From NCBI GenBank assembly GCA_024639745.1, contig JAHEHW010000077.1, positions 1 to 7,429 of the forward strand: a DNA stretch of 7,429 nucleotides, in the 5' to 3' direction. Positions 6,840-7,429 of the stretch are shown here, in pieces. The position numbers and the translations under genes were made by a program. Origin of the DNA: Salaquimonas sp. (GTDB lineage Bacteria; Pseudomonadota; Alphaproteobacteria; Rhizobiales; Rhizobiaceae). Position 1 is the first letter of the stretch, and the number at the start of each line of letters is the position of its first letter. The notes beneath the pieces are model-generated. The model searched no databases, was not told where the DNA came from, and saw nothing but the letters and a program-made list of their open reading frames with translations.

Positions 6840-7429
6840 TGGCGCTGCTCGATATCCAGAATCTCTCGGTTGCATTCCAGACCTCCGGCGGTCTGTTCAA
6901 GGCCGTCGATGGGGTCGATATCCGGTGTGAAAAGGGTGAGATCCTTTCGATTGTCGGCGAGTCCGGTTCAGGAAAATCCGTTTCCATGTTGGCGATGATG
7001 GGGCTTCTCCCCTGGACCGCGAAGATCACCGCCGACCGCATGGCTTTCGGCGAAAGGGATCTCCTGAAGATGGGCAGGCGCGAACGGCGCCAGATTATTG
7101 GTAAGGAGATCGCGATGATCTTCCAGGAGCCTATGTCGAGTCTCAATCCCTGCTTTACTGTCGGATATCAGATCGGAGAAACGCTACGGATTCACCTTGG
7201 GCTGTCCCGCAAGGAACGTCGGGATCGAACCATAGAACTGTTGCGAATGGTTGGAATCCCAGCACCAGAGAAACGATTATCCGTTTTTCCTCACCAGCTT
7301 TCGGGCGGAATGAGTCAACGGGTCATGATCGCCATGGCGCTCGCCTGCGATCCGAAGCTTCTGATCGCCGATGAGCCGACGACCGCCCTCGATGTGACGA
7401 TCCAGGCGCAAATCCTGGAGTTGCTTGTC
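6839..7429 (+). CDS. dppD: Dipeptide ABC transporter ATP-binding protein DppD, 3'-truncated by window edge
   Basis: Cytoplasmic ATPase that powers peptide import through DppBC, normally as a heterodimer with DppF. The frame is open from ATG 6839 to the last base, giving 197 residues of an expected 325-330. It starts [13 protein letters not shown], as E. coli DppD does (MALLNVDKLSVHF, from memory). All nucleotide-binding motifs reached so far are intact: Walker A GESGSGKS (40-47), Q-loop Q96 in [15 protein letters not shown] (95-109), ABC signature LSGGMSQR (154-161), Walker B LLIADEP (174-180) with catalytic E179, and D-loop TALD (182-185). The H-loop and the C-terminal cysteine-containing oligopeptide-transporter extension lie beyond the edge. 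The start overlaps the dppC stop in a TGATG junction (6837-6841). DppD is preferred over OppD from context and from the fit of the N-terminus. Confidence 0.93.
   Translation, partial: MALLDIQNLSVAFQTSGGLFKAVDGVDIRCEKGEILSIVGESGSGKSVSMLAMMGLLPWTAKITADRMAFGERDLLKMGRRERRQIIGKEIAMIFQEPMSSLNPCFTVGYQIGETLRIHLGLSRKERRDRTIELLRMVGIPAPEKRLSVFPHQLSGGMSQRVMIAMALACDPKLLIADEPTTALDVTIQAQILELLV

Noticed and set aside
1..7429. Insertion sequences, phage genes, toxin-antitoxin or CRISPR structures
   Set aside because: There are no transposase-like proteins, terminal inverted repeats with target duplications or regularly spaced repeats. Genes are contiguous, on one strand and uniform in composition.

Overview
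The window is a gene-dense stretch of bacterial chromosome or large replicon, moderately GC-rich, with every supported gene on the + strand. The proteins closely resemble enterobacterial Dpp proteins and methylmalonyl-CoA mutase as recalled from memory. The GC content, codon use and the style of the mutase suggest an alphaproteobacterium, probably of the Rhizobiales. That taxonomic call is an inference; no RNA marker gene is present.

Layout. Bases 1-1783 hold the 3' five-sixths of a coenzyme B12-dependent methylmalonyl-CoA mutase gene, cut by the left edge. Bases 1784-2149 are a non-coding gap. It contains a plausible sigma70-type promoter whose -35 hexamer is embedded in a perfect 7+7 bp inverted repeat, a likely operator. 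From 2150 to the right edge runs a dipeptide-transporter operon: dppA (periplasmic binding protein), an M24-family Xaa-Pro-type metallopeptidase, dppB and dppC (membrane permeases), and dppD (ATPase, cut by the right edge). A perfect 12-bp hairpin separates dppA from the peptidase gene. The last four genes overlap one another by 4, 8 and 4 bases, which indicates translational coupling.

How the genes work together. DppA captures short peptides in the periplasm, DppB/DppC carry them through the inner membrane, and DppD (with a DppF expected just beyond the window) powers transport. The peptidase has no signal peptide, so it should act in the cytoplasm, where it could cleave imported proline-containing dipeptides. 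The mutase belongs to propionyl-CoA catabolism (from Val, Ile, Met, Thr or odd-chain fatty acids). It is separated from the dpp genes by a gap with its own promoter, so it is probably a separate transcription unit.

I found no mobile element, CRISPR array, RNA gene or clearly novel system. The points most worth a second look are the operator-like repeat on the dpp promoter, the hairpin after dppA, and the peptidase embedded inside the transporter operon.
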